Source of the DNA: Viola odorata
Lineage: Eukaryota; Streptophyta; Magnoliopsida; Malpighiales; Violaceae
Length of the DNA stretch: 64,000 nucleotides
Direction: 5' to 3'
NCBI GenBank assembly: GCA_963691705.1
Contig: OY829539.1
Coordinates: 47,590,327-47,654,326, forward strand
Shown here in pieces: positions 30,604 through 41,609 of this stretch; within the stretch, counting starts at the first letter, position 1, and the number at the start of each line of letters is the position of its first letter. The notes under the pieces are model-generated. The model was not told the DNA's origin. It saw only the letters and a program-made list of their open reading frames with translations, and ran no database searches. The position numbers and the translations under genes are program-made.

Positions 30604-32836
30604 ATGAACCCAGAAAATACCAACCAGTCCCCTGAGCTCCCAATTCCAGAAGCGAGCGACGACCTAAGAGGCGGAGCACCACCTATTGCACCGCCCGAAG
30701 AAATGTCCTAGGTGAAGCGTTGTCTACAGACGCTCATCGACGAAGACGAAGAGGACGCTGGAGATGTCGTGGCCGCTGAGTCCGAGGAGAGCGTCGAAGG
30801 AGGAGACCGAGCCGTCGTCGTAAGTGACACGGACTCCGACAACGTCCCTCTGGCCAAGAGAATGAAGCCGTCGATACCAACGTCGGCAGAGGAACGGGCA
30901 GAGAGAAGAGAGAAGAGAAAGCAGAAGAAGATGGAGGTCGTCGGAGCAACAAACCCAGCTCCAACCGCCACGATAGAACCACCTTCGTCGCCACCTCCAG
31001 GGAGAAAGTAACCACCGCCGCACCTCCGAAAAGGCCCACCAGAGTGAAACAGGTTACGCGTAAGAAAATGGGAGGGAAGAAGCAGGCGAAAACCTAAGAA
31101 TCGCCACGGGTTGCGGCCAAGAAAGGGACGTCAAACCCTAAGAAAGCCACAACCAGTGCCACTCCTTCAACTGCCAAAAATAAGAAAAAGAAGAAGGTGG
31201 TGGAAGAAGATGATGAAGAGGACGACGAGATTCCAGTCTTGGCCAAGACTCCGACCAAGACTGCTAAGGTACCTCTATTACCACCACTGCACACACTAAG
31301 AGGCTGGTTAAAGTTTGACACACTAGACCACAGGGCTAAATTAATTGAAAAACACTCCTGTGAAATTCCTGCTTTTGTTATGCTTGATTTTAATTTTCTT
31401 GATCAAATGGCATTAGGGCATAAAATCAGGGAGTTTGTGTATGTTATTGGTTGGGTGCCCCTTATGTCTGTTGACTGTGATGCATATACTGAGTTATGTT
31501 TGGAGTTTCACTCTACTTTTTGGTTTGATGATTCCACTGTGTATGCTAGGGGTAGGGACAGACCTGATTTTAATGCTGCTGATGTGGTTAATTTTCGCTT
31601 ATGTGATAAATGGTCCCATTTTTCCATCAATGAGTTTAATGCCCTGTTAGGATTTGCTGATTTGGAAGAGACTCTGTTTGATTATCCCACTGATTGGGAT
31701 AAAATTGCTGCGTTTAGAGAGGTCACTAGGGACCCTGATGTTGTTTTTAATAGGAATTCTAAGGCACACACGATTCAGAATCCTACACTTAGAATGCTCC
31801 ACAGAACTTTGTCTATCAACCTTTCGGGGAAGACAAAAGTTTCAGGGAATTTGGCTAAATCTGAACTCTTTTTGCTTTGGTGTATGTTGCACAAGAAAAG
31901 AGTCAATTTAGGTCTCTATTTGGTTCAGCAATTGCATGCTTGTGAGTCTATCTCTAAACTGATTCTAGGATCATTGATTACTTGGTTGGTTGTGTGAACT
32001 AAAAATTTAGATCTTGCTACTGCTGACTTGCACAAATGTTACTCCCCTAAAATATTAGATTTGAAAGCCTTCGACCAAATGGGATATTTCCATTTGGAAG
32101 GAGAGTTTGTTCAGTGCAACGCAGGTTTTACACCGGTGGAGGAGCACATTTTTTGGAGGAAGCATGATGGGAAATACAAGCTGAAGCCCATCATTATCCT
32201 AGGAGATGCAGCAGAGGACATTCCAGCCCAGGATCTAGGCCAAACATCAAGCCAAGATCCTGCCAATACCAACCCTGCTGTTGAGGATCTAGGCCAAATC
32301 TCAGGCCAATATCCCAACACTGCATCACGCACAGCCGATGACCCTCCAGCATGGGACAAAACACTTCATGACCAGCAGGTGTTCATTCTTGATCAACAGA
32401 AGGCTATCTTGGACCATCTAGGCCAAGACAGGCCCCAAGACAAGTCACGAGAGACCCCTGCCCCAGACATCGCCAATGAAATCCCACGCTGGGCAAAGGC
32501 ATCCATAGCCCACCAACAGGCAGACAGGAAAGCCATGGACTCCAACCACAAGCACACGTTGGGAGTCCTGAATGACTTTCTAGAAGGGATGAGAGCTTTG
32601 AACAACTCCATTACCACCGTCCAACAAGCCGTCGTAAGTCTCCATCAGAAAACATACTTCATGCTGCCATTCTTCCGCAGAGCTGCACTCGCTCAACAAC
32701 AGCAGCCACCTGCGCCTCCTGAACAACAGCAGCCACCTGCGCCTTCTGATCAACAAGTACCACCGCCACCACCACCTCCTCCAGTTGCTGATCTTGGCCA
32801 AGCCTCAGGCCAAGACCCTACCCCTCCAGCAACTTG
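30604..32836 (+). pseudogene. Athila env-like ORF (ATHILA ORF-1 type), broken
   Basis: An ATG at 30604 opens a Pro/Glu-rich N-terminus, followed after a TAG at 30709 by acidic and Lys/Arg-rich segments (basic cluster EERAERREKRKQKK). After a frame change near 31010-31197 comes the conserved globular part (HSCEIPAFVMLDFNFLDQMA, FHSTFWFDDSTVYARGR, FSINEFNALLGF, LFLLWCMLHKKRVNLGLYLV). Then there is a TGA at 31995 and a Gln/Pro-rich C-terminal tail with repeated LGQ-SGQDP units. This is the position of the env-like gene in Athila elements. I see no clear signal peptide, and whether any of these proteins act as an envelope is unproven. Three breaks make it a pseudogene. Confidence 0.8.
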
Positions 32837-33896
32837 ATTTGCCCCACCCCCAGGTCGTGTTTATTCTTTCCTTTTTCCTTTCTATTTTTATGTTTCTCTC
32901 CACACAATGAGGACATTGTGTCTTCTAAGTGTGGGGAGGTGTCCAGTATGTGTTTTCATTTATGTGTTTTGATGTGTATATTTGTGTTGTTTGCTTGTGC
33001 AAAATTTTTCTTTCCTTGCATGCGTCTGTCCAGTTTGTGAGTCTGTTGTTTGCATATTTTTTGTTCTCCTTTTTTATGTATGTTTGAGTCTGTCTTGTTT
33101 AGTGCACACCGGAAAACTCAGATTTTAACCTAGGTTGTTTAGTACACCACTGAAATTACATGTAGACACTTGTCTAGGCGAAATAATGCTTTAGTAATAG
33201 GGAAGTGAACGAACATAACCTGATCAATGCCTTAGGGGCATATTACCTAATGCTACCCAAACATTAGCTATCCACATGGTCGAAAGGACGTCTAGCTAGA
33301 ACCTTAACAAACATTAGGGTGACAAGGCTTGCTGCGTATGATTTGAGTGTGCTTAGTTCTATCTGTTTGAGTGTGAGACATTGAAAAGGTGCTGGAACGT
33401 CATAGGGCAGACATAGCAAAGGTGGAAATTCTGGGTTCCCAAAAAGAACAAGCTCTGTCTATGTGTTATGCCTGTAAAAATACGAAGGGCATGAAAAAAG
33501 GATGATGAGATATGTCTGTAAAAATGCCAAGGGCATAGAAAAAATTAGAGAATAATTTCTGCCGATAAGTGATTTAAATGGCACTAGTCTTTAGGCACGT
33601 TTGGATAGAACGGCACATCGGTGGGACTCAAATCTGTGGTGGGTCTTGTTCCCTATACATTATCAAATAAAATCTAGCACGATGTCTTGATACCATGTGG
33701 ATGAGGGGTATGTTTAGGGTATTCATTTGTCCCTGTTAGTCCAGCATTAGGTCGGTTAGGCAAGTGTCTTGGTGAATTCAGTGGTGGGGTGAACAGCCGA
33801 AAGAAGAATTTTGGGGGTCCTGGTGTCTTTTGTGTTTTTGTTGTGTTTTTGTTTTGTTTGTGTCTTTGAGTCTGTATGCTTGGGGGCAAGCATGGT
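32837..33896. other. Athila 3' untranslated region
   Basis: No gene is visible between the env-like ORF and the 3' LTR. The stretch is T/G-rich and contains a short direct repeat, CTGTAAAAAT-x-CGAAGGGCAT and its copy, near 33469-33499 and 33513-33543. AAGTGTGGGG occurs near 32930 and again just before the LTR. Confidence 0.6.
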
Positions 33897-33912
33897 TTAA
33901 GTGTGGGGAATT
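33897..33912 (+). other. Polypurine tract of the Athila element
   Basis: TAAGTGTGGGGAATTT ends exactly where the 3' LTR starts (TGATTGCATTCC at 33913). It has the purine-rich composition and position expected for the plus-strand primer. Confidence 0.75.
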
Positions 33913-34900
33913 TGATTGCATTCCATTTAATAATGTTTTTACTGTCCATTTACTTGTTATTTGGGCAGTAAATCTATTGATTTCCTTATTTTTTTCCTTA
34001 TGCTTTGGCAGTTCTGGTTTGGAGGCTTTTATTGGAGGATTGCGATGTGGGAGCATTGGAGCAGATTACCAGATCGTCTTGTCCGGGAGCTTGGCCAAGA
34101 CTCATTCGCGTCAGACAAATCTCGAGCAAGCAGCGTTGGCAACCTTATGGGCCGCTTTTCGCTTGGGCCTTGTGAGCTGGCAATATCCATTTTCCAGCGA
34201 CTTTAGAGGGATCAGTAATTCAAGAATCCTTGTTAGGATCTCGCTCTATTTTTTATTATTTCAAACTCCTTTTGTAATTCAAAACATTGTTACTTTCTCC
34301 TTAGATTTTGGAGGAGTTTGAATTAGAATAGGACGAGGGAATTTCAGCTCTATATAGTTGAGCTCTCTCGCTCTCTCACATCTCTCTCTTCTATTTTATT
34401 CGAACCATATAATTTCTTGCTCCGGAATTTAATTCTTGGAATTCTCGGATTTGTTTATTTATGCAAACAAATTTATTTATCTTTCATCTATGAGTATGAA
34501 TAGCTAAACACCTATTCTTGGTAAGGGTTGATGAGCTTCGTTCTTATGAATTCGTGAGATCAAACCGTTCCTAATACTCTCGTCGATTCGTATTTGCTTA
34601 GTTCTTACGCTTAATAAATCGCTTACTCACTAGAGACAAGATTTGATCATTCTTGTGCCCTAGTAGAGAAGAGTTGCAGCCAGCCTTGAAAAAGTGGGAG
34701 CACCCACCGGATAGGTAAAGTAGGTACTTAGTCTCGCGCCAGACTAGAAGAATTAAGTGATCTAGGCCAAGACCAGATTTACAACCTAGGGTTTCCATAG
34801 GGAGACAACTTGACCTAGGTACTGTCTTCCCGTAAACTATTGAGGAAGCGAACAGTCATTCAAGACAGCAGTCAAACGGATAAACCCTTTAACCAGCAAG

Positions 34901-37900
34901 CCATGTTATCAAAACCAGACCGGATCGGCCGGTCCGGCCGGTTCAACCAGACATTTTCGCATTTCCGGTCTGATTCAGCTTTCGGACCAGATTGACCTCT
35001 GACTCGGGTTGGACCAGACCAACCGGCCAGTTTTTTGCCAACCGGCGAACCGGCCGGTTGAAAACTGTCCGGTTTGCTGACATGTCAAAACGACGTCGTT
35101 TTGACACGGCCCATGGGCCCAAACGACGCCGTTTTGACAACGGGCCTGAGCCCATCAGAGGCAAGAATTGCCTTTCTCTTTCGCGAATACTTTCTTCTTT
35201 CTTTTCCCTGTCTATTTTTTTCTTTCTTTCACAGCAATAGCCACAACCAAAAACTTTCTTCTTTTCCCAAACCCTAAAGCGGCCAAACCCTAGAGCGGCG
35301 AGCGGCAGTGACCGGCGAGCGGCGGCGAGCTGCTGCAGGTGACTGCGACAGGCGACGGCGACAGGTTCTCTTTCGCTGCGACTTTCTTTCTTTTTCCTTG
35401 TTTTTAATTTTTCAATTAGAAAATAAATTTCTTTCAAATATGATTAGACCTCAACAGTTGTTATAGACTATAGTGTTATGGTTTATTTTTTATTGCCCGT
35501 GTTAAAAATTGAAAAGTGGAATTAACATAGCAAAACATTCATCATTATGCCTTTAATTAATTAATTAATTAATTAATTAATATGTTTATTTATTGGAGTA
35601 AATTTCCAATTGAAATCCCAGAAGAAAAGAACATAAATGACATGAATTTTTGAATTTTTGAATTTTAATCTGCGTAGATTCTAATCTTGCAATTTTTTTG
35701 TGTTTTTCCCTTAAATTCTAGGTGTCGAATATTGCTGGAAATTGGAATTACATGGTTGCCGAATATTGCTGGAATTACATGGATTGAAAAGCAAATTTTT
35801 TGAATTTTTTTCCTTAAATTCTACTTGCCGAATATTGCTGGAATTACATGGTTTCCTTTTTCTGGAATTTCATGGAATTGATAATTAAGTAAATGTTTGT
35901 TTTTTTGGTTGTCATGGTTGTGATTTATAATTAATTAAATGTTGTTGGTGCCAAATTACATACATTGATTTTTCAGGTTTCATTTTATATGGCTACAATG
36001 CAATCATCCAGGACCGGGTCTAATTCTAATTCAACATCTACTCCTTCAAGTGCCTCTGTACCTGTAAGAGGAAAAATAGATATTGCATGGAATTTCTGTG
36101 TAGAAGTTGCTGATTTTGTGGGAAGTAAGAGGAAAAAACTTATTTTGCAACTTTTGCAATAAGGTGTTTAGTGGTGGGGGTATCTTTCGATTCAAACAAC
36201 ATTTAGCCGGTATTAGGGGTGATGCGGTGTCTTGTAAGGAAGCTCCTGAAGAAGTTAGAGTACAAATAAGGACAACTTTAGATGAGTTTGCTTCAAAGAA
36301 AATGGGAGAACAAGAATTACTTGCAGAACGAAATCCCTTTCTTACTCAACAAACAAATGTTCAAGTTCCTCCTATACCATTGGGTAGTAGTGGTGGTGTA
36401 CAAATACCTACTAGAGCATCGGGTAGTGGTGATAGTGGTAGTGGTGTACAAGTGCCTACTAGACCATTGGGTAGTGGTAGTGGTGTACAAGTTCGGAGAG
36501 GAAAAAAACGTAATAGAACAATCGGAGCTTATTTTGTCTCAAGAACAGAACCTGGAGATCAACCAACAATCATAAGTGCGATGCAAAGTCAGGAGACTAA
36601 AGATGAGTGTGATTTAGCAGTTTCAAAATGGATGATTGATGCATACATTCCTTTCAATGCTGTCAATTCCATCTATTTTCAGCACATGGTTGATGCAATT
36701 ACTGGGTATGGTCCTGGGTATAAAGCTCCACAGTTTCATAGCCTCCGCGGTTTCTTATTGAAGAGAAATGTTGAGGAGGTGCGAAATTATGTTGAGGGAT
36801 TTCGCCCTTCATGGAGAGAAACTGGATGCACTATAATGGCTGATGGGTGGACAGATCAATCTAGAAGGACTCTCATCAACTTCCTGGTTTATTCTCCCAA
36901 AGGTACCATTTTTCTAAAATCTGTAGATGCCTCTGATGCTTCCAAAACTGCTGATATGTTGTATAGTTTGTTTAGAGAAATTGTGCTATTTCTTGGGGCT
37001 GAAAATGTTGTGCACTTTGTCACGGACAATGCTGCAAATTATGTCGCAGCGGGAAGAAAATTAGAAGATGAATTTAGGACATTGTTTTGGTCTCCATGTG
37101 CTGCTCATTGCATTAATTTAATGTTGCATGATATTGGAAAGTTAGATGAAGTTGGTGATATTGTAGCTCATGCTTCTAGGATAACTAAGTATGTCTACAA
37201 TCATTGTTTTCCCTTGTATTTGATGCGACAATTTACTGGAGAAAGGGAGATATTGCGTTCTGCACCTACTCGATTTGCTACTAATTTTATTGCTTTGCAA
37301 AGTATATTAAGTCAAAAGGATGCTTTGAGAGCCATGGCTACATCTAGAGAGTGGGTTACAATCCTCTTATGCTAAGGAAATCAAGGGGAAAAAGTTTGAT
37401 AATGATGTCTTGGATCCTTGTTTTTGGAATAAACCTCTAGTTCGTGTTTTGCGTCTTGTTGATGGTGATGATCGACCAGCAATGTCATACATATATGAGG
37501 TTATTCACACAGCTAGAGATGAGATGTTGAGAAGATTTCAGAAAAGAAAAAAGAGGGTTGATTCTTATATTAAGATTGTTGATGATCGATGGGACCGGCA
37601 ATTGCATAAAAACCTTCATGCTGCTGGGTTTTGGCTGAATCCTCAAATCCAGTACAAACATAGTGAGACAGACAAGCTTAGACACACTACTTCTGGGTTG
37701 TTTGACGTCATAGAGAGATATGCTTATGGAAACAACACTCTGAGAAGTAAGTTGACAAGTGAGGTGAAGTTATTCCGAGGTGCAGAGAGGAACTTTGGTC
37801 GTCCTAGTGCAGTAGATGATCGTTTTGTGATGCCTCCAGGTATTTTTTTTAAATGTATTTATATATATTTTTCATTAATGTTTTTTGGTTTACTAAAAAT

Positions 37901-39104
37901 ATAGAAAACTAATATTTTTAATTTTATGTGTAGATGAATGGTGGATGAACTATGGGAGTGATGCACCAGAGTTGCAAAAGCTAGCTATCCGAGTTTTAAG
38001 CCAAACATGTAGTGCTTCTGGTTGTGAGCGAAATTGGAGCATATTTGAGCATGTTCATTCAAAGAAAAGAAATAGATTGGAGCATCAAAGACTTAATTAT
38101 TTGGTGTATGTTCATTACAATTTAAGGCTACAACAAAAGTAAGTTTCTATACTTTTTACTTTTTATTTATTAACAAACAATCTATAATTTTGAATTTTGA
38201 TTGTAGTTGCATTTGGATTAAATTGTTTGGCTAATATTTTGGTTAATTAATGTAGGAATTTAAAGGGTAGGAATTATGACCCTATAAACTTTGAGCACTT
38301 TCGAGATAATGATAGTTGGATATTAGAGGATGAACCGTCAAATCTAACAAGTGTTGAATTAGAGACTTTTCGAAATGAGATGGAAGCATGCAATATTCAA
38401 GAAGATGTCCCTGATGATGGTGAGTTGGTAACTACCTATTTATTTTAAAAGTTGCTGATATGAAACTATTGTTGTTAATTTATTGATTCTTTGTTTTTAT
38501 GTTTTATTTGATAATACTACAGTTGAACCTTCAAAATGTGCTTGATGATGACAATGATGAAGATGAAGGAAATGAAAGTGGATTTTTTGTTCAAGACATT
38601 TTCGAAAATACTAGTGGCTCGACCTCTCAACCTGTTACCAATCCATGGAATTAATAATGTTGTAATTTGAATATTTAGGTGTTTGAACTTTGAGAATGAT
38701 TTCATTTGAATGTTGGATTATTTCTTTATTTTGTAATTTGGATAATTAAGTGTGTATGAATATTTAAATGTGTTTGAACTTTGAATGTTGGATTGTTTCT
38801 TTATTTTGTAATTGGAATATTTAAGTGTCATTTGAATGTTAGATAGTTTCTTTATTTTTAACTTTTGATCTATTTGATATACTTTATTTTGATATATTAT
38901 AACTTTATTTTGATATATTATAAAATGCTACAGTAAAAAAACCAGCCGGTTCAATCCGGTTTAATAGTCTAAGATTTACCGGTTTAATGTGTGAACGGTT
39001 CCGGACGGACCAGCCACTACAATCCGGTAGAACCCGGTTCAACCCGGTTCAACCACCAAATTTTCATTTCCGGTTCGCTGTCCGGTCCGGTTCTGATAAC
39101 TATG
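34901..39104 (+). mobile_element. hAT transposon (4.2 kb) with 8-bp TSD, in the Athila 3' LTR
   Basis: It is flanked by CCAGCAAG at 34893-34900 and 39105-39112, an 8-bp duplication typical of hAT elements; the 5' LTR of Athila shows the unoccupied site. The ends are imperfect inverted repeats: CCATGTTATCAAAACCAGAC on the left, against CATAGTTATCAGAACCGGAC as the reverse complement of the right. Subterminal sequence is rich in CCGGT/ACCGG motifs at both ends. It encodes a broken transposase. An (AATT)n run is near 35555-35582. Confidence 0.92.
35989..38654 (+). pseudogene. hAT transposase with BED finger and dimerisation domain, frameshifted
   Basis: Exons are 35989-37839, 37934-38138, 38256-38419 and about 38523-38654. 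The order is: a BED zinc finger (CNFCNKVF..FRFKQHLAG) near 36140-36210, a Gly/Ser/Val-rich repeat linker (36380-36490), the catalytic region with CTIMADGWTDQS and HFVTDNAANY, the CAAHCINLM motif, and the C-terminal hAT dimerisation domain (SQTCSASGCERNWSIFEHVHS) near 38000. Single extra A bases near 36140 (in an A run) and near 37360 shift the frame, and the last exon is also out of frame. Catalytic-type residues are still readable. It could not make full-length transposase as it stands. Confidence 0.88.
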
Positions 39105-39586
39105 CCAGCAAGGTGTCCTTTGGCTAGGATTATCAGGAAAGGGAGTACCCGCCGGGTAATTTGCAGAGGAGGGAAGTCGGGAGTGAACAGGAGCACCTCC
39201 ACTCTATAGCAGTACTACGGATACAGAGATGAACATCCTTGAATCGGTGATCGAGTCATAAGAACGGAAGCTCTCGTATCGCCCTTACTTGGAATCCCCT
39301 TTTATTAGATTTACCAATCTTGACCCCCAATCTTGGCCAACCCTAAGACCAAGATTACTTTGAATTGCTTTACTATTTTTGTTCTTGTCTTAATTTTCAG
39401 ATTCACCCAATCAAAATCAGTGACGAGGAAGTCAACCAAGAAACTACGTCCCCCTAAAGGTCTCTGTGGACGATCCTCTTACCATAATCTACAATCCTTT
39501 GTGGACAGTGATAAGTTGTATTTATACCCCTATTTTCTTATATATTTTACACTTATATTTGACGTGTTAGACGCGCAATCACCTTA

Positions 39587-40080
39587 AATGAAGGTATCTT
39601 CATCTTGATACTCCCGAGATTAGAGGCAACTCTCTCTTCTGGCCTATAACGCCTAGCATCAAATCTGTCCCTCGGCTCATATGCATAGTCCTCATCATCC
39701 CACTACTCATGGTGAACTTGGCGCTCGGGCGCGGGTCGATGACGGGTTTTTGGGCGCTTGGGTGCTGGTCGCTCACGATTAGGTGCGCATCTAGGTATTG
39801 CTTTGCGCCTTGGAGGCTCCACCTCCGCATCACTATCAATAGCCACCATACCATCAACAAAAGGCTGTTTTTTGTCTGCCCTCGGTGTGGACGCATGAAA
39901 ACTATTTGCAACATTGTGATTGATCGCAAAGTTCGCAGGGGGTGCTCCCAAGCGTATCCCATCCACTTTGTCCGAAACTGTTTGTAGACGGACATCCATC
40001 GCCGCTAGATGTTCGAGAATGGTCTCTAACATCCTAGTTCCCCTAGGTCCCTCCGCTTCATCAGTCGAATGATTAGACAT
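39587..40080 (-). pseudogene. Outer element gag, N-terminal part
   Basis: It starts with the ATG at 40080 (MSNHSTDEAEGPRGTRMLE) and continues with a helical stretch (LEHLAAMDVRLQTVSDKVDGI) and an acidic/basic linker (DSDAEVEPPRRK). It ends against the Athila insertion at 39587, the gag core continuing at 6963. A frame break lies near 39700. Confidence 0.7.
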
Positions 40081-40871
40081 CCTGTTAATTCCTGAAATAC
40101 ACAACACTAGTAAACGACGTAAAATTGTACTAATCCTAGCACTCCATCACGTGATTACTCTCGTGTTTAATCTCTTTATTAATCTCACAAAAATCACTCA
40201 CAAGTTCCTGCAATTGCTCACACGTAAACGTTAGTGACTCGAGAATTTCAAGAACGCTTCCAATAAGACTCGTAGAGACAACTAGCTTCAAAACAAATTT
40301 TGATGTTAAGTACTTGAGTAGTCGCAGTAAGCAATCAACTAAGAAAATACCTAACATGAGTAGAAGCAATATATTTGGAATCAATGAAAGCTCAAAGACT
40401 CAAGAACAACTCAAATAATTTGCAATTTGTAATTTAGGTGCGCTAGCAATTCCTGAATTTTGTTTCCTTCGCTGTCTTTTGATTTTGATCACAACACTTC
40501 GTCTCTTCTTAATTCTTCCCTTCTTTTTTTTGTGTAGCGCAAATACTTCTTTTCTTTTTGTATTTGCAAATCGAGAATTCTTCTTCTTCTTTTTTGACTA
40601 ATAACAAATTGAAAACGAAGACTCTTTTTGTGTTTTTGTGACTCTTTTTATGACAGCAATTAATTAAATTGAAAACGCAAGCAAGGATTTGAACATGCAC
40701 ACAAAACCTGAAAACGGACACACTTGAGCTAAACCTAGCTCGACTCGACGACACACAAAACAACTAACACAAGCACACAAGAAGATTGGTTAGGAACGGA
40801 ATAGAGGAAAACCAATCTTAACAACGAAAACTTGACATAAAATAAAGGATAGTTACCAAGCTTTGAACGCC
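40081..40871 (-). other. Leader region of the outer element
   Basis: This lies between the 5' LTR and the gag start. No convincing coding sequence is present. Confidence 0.4.
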
Positions 40872-40888
40872 TTGAGCTCCGCTACCAA
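40872..40888 (-). other. Primer-binding site of the outer element
   Basis: On the minus strand, TTGGTAGCGGAGCTC lies one base after the LTR. It has the TGG start and resembles a diverged initiator-Met-type site (TGGTATCAGAGC). The assignment is tentative. Confidence 0.45.
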
Positions 40889-40889
40889 C

Positions 40890-41604
40890 TGATACGATCC
40901 TAGTTGCGTAGGATGTGTAACACGTATTTGATCTAGTTCGAAGGCTTGGATTTCACGCGGAAGATAGATAACTCAACGAGATGAGTTAGACTCAAGCAAG
41001 GGACCCACCTTGCTTAATCTAAATCGATACAAGTGAGTGTCTTGACTCGTATGTTAAACCGATATTCACACCTGGGAATATAGACCGAAGGGAAATGAAA
41101 TCAATGGGGTCGAAACTTCGGGTTTTACTTGCAATCAATCCTAGCTTTCGGGACTAAAGATGGGAACAAGGCTCACGCATGAACAATTGAGAAAACTTCT
41201 GTGGGTTTAATTATCAAAAATATCGTAACCTTACAATGAAAAATGTAGCTCCTTTAAATAGGAAAACCCCTAAATCCTTGCTTTAGAAATCCTACTTCTA
41301 GTTGAACTCCTAATTAAGTAATTAATTAAACTAATTATAGAATAAATCTAACTAATTAATTAATAATAATAAAAATAATTAATTAAAAACTGAAAATTCG
41401 GAAATTTCCTTCTTGGACGCAAAATTGACCATCGTTGATGCAATCAGAAAACTGTCCTTGGCGGCATGCCGCTAAACACTGCCAAATTTTGCCCAAAAAT
41501 TCCCTCGGCGGCATGCCGCTAAGCACTGCCTAAAATTGTCTCTTCTTGGCTCCTCACTGCTTTCTTGGCTCAGCCGCATGGTGTGTGTGCGATGATTCGC
41601 ATCA
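40890..41604 (-). repeat. 5' LTR of the outer gypsy element
   Basis: 715 bp with TGAT..ATCA ends, flanked on the right by GCTAA (41605-41609). The palindrome GCGGCATGCCGC occurs at 41461-41472 and 41508-41519. Confidence 0.9.
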
Positions 41605-41609
41605 GCTAA

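Larger units (their letters stand above)
6969..39581 (+). mobile_element. Athila-type Ty3/gypsy LTR retrotransposon with env-like ORF, interrupted twice
   Basis: The LTRs begin TGATTGCATTCC and end in ATCA: the 5' LTR is 6969-8422 and the 3' LTR is 33913-39581, the latter split by a hAT element. The target duplication CCTTA is at 6964-6968 and 39582-39586. The primer-binding site TGGCGCCGTTGCTGGGG directly follows the 5' LTR and a purine tract (AAGTGTGGGGAATTT) precedes the 3' LTR. Internal order is gag, protease, RT, RNase H and integrase, then an ORF with the ATHILA ORF-1-like domain. A Tat-type element is inserted in the integrase at 13656. Many stops, mostly of C-to-T or G-to-A type, and several frameshifts make it non-autonomous now. 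LTR differences by eye are about 2-3 per cent. Confidence 0.94.
33913..39581 (+). repeat. 3' LTR of the Athila element, split by a hAT transposon
   Basis: It is homologous to 6969-8422. The first part is 33913-34900, then the hAT element, then 39105-39581. The eight bases CCAGCAAG are present on both sides of the hAT but only once in the 5' LTR. The TATATAG box is at 34351-34357. Confidence 0.93.
3280..41604 (-). mobile_element. Outer Ty3/gypsy LTR retrotransposon, decayed and hosting three later insertions
   Basis: This element is read on the minus strand. Its LTRs are at 40890-41604 (5' LTR) and 3280-3964 (3' LTR). Both begin TGATACGATCC on the plus strand and the right copy ends GCATCA. 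The whole is flanked by the 5-bp target duplication GCTAA (3275-3279 and 41605-41609). Gag and protease remnants are recognisable, but reverse transcriptase and RNase H are missing: an internal deletion joins the spacer after protease to an integrase remnant. Gag is split by the Athila insertion and also carries a Stowaway MITE. The LTRs differ at several per cent of positions by eye, making this the oldest layer. The lineage within Ty3/gypsy is not resolved; the gag wording is of the type seen in plant chromovirus-like elements. Confidence 0.88.

Noticed and set aside
30604..32836. Calling the Athila third ORF a true viral envelope gene
   Set aside because: No clear signal peptide, cleavage site or membrane anchor is visible; only the ATHILA ORF-1-like domain and position support it, so it is described as env-like.
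3280..41604. A CRISPR-like or satellite array explanation for the repeated sequences
   Set aside because: The long repeats are pairs of LTRs with TSDs and internal gag-pol, and there is no regular spacer/repeat array.
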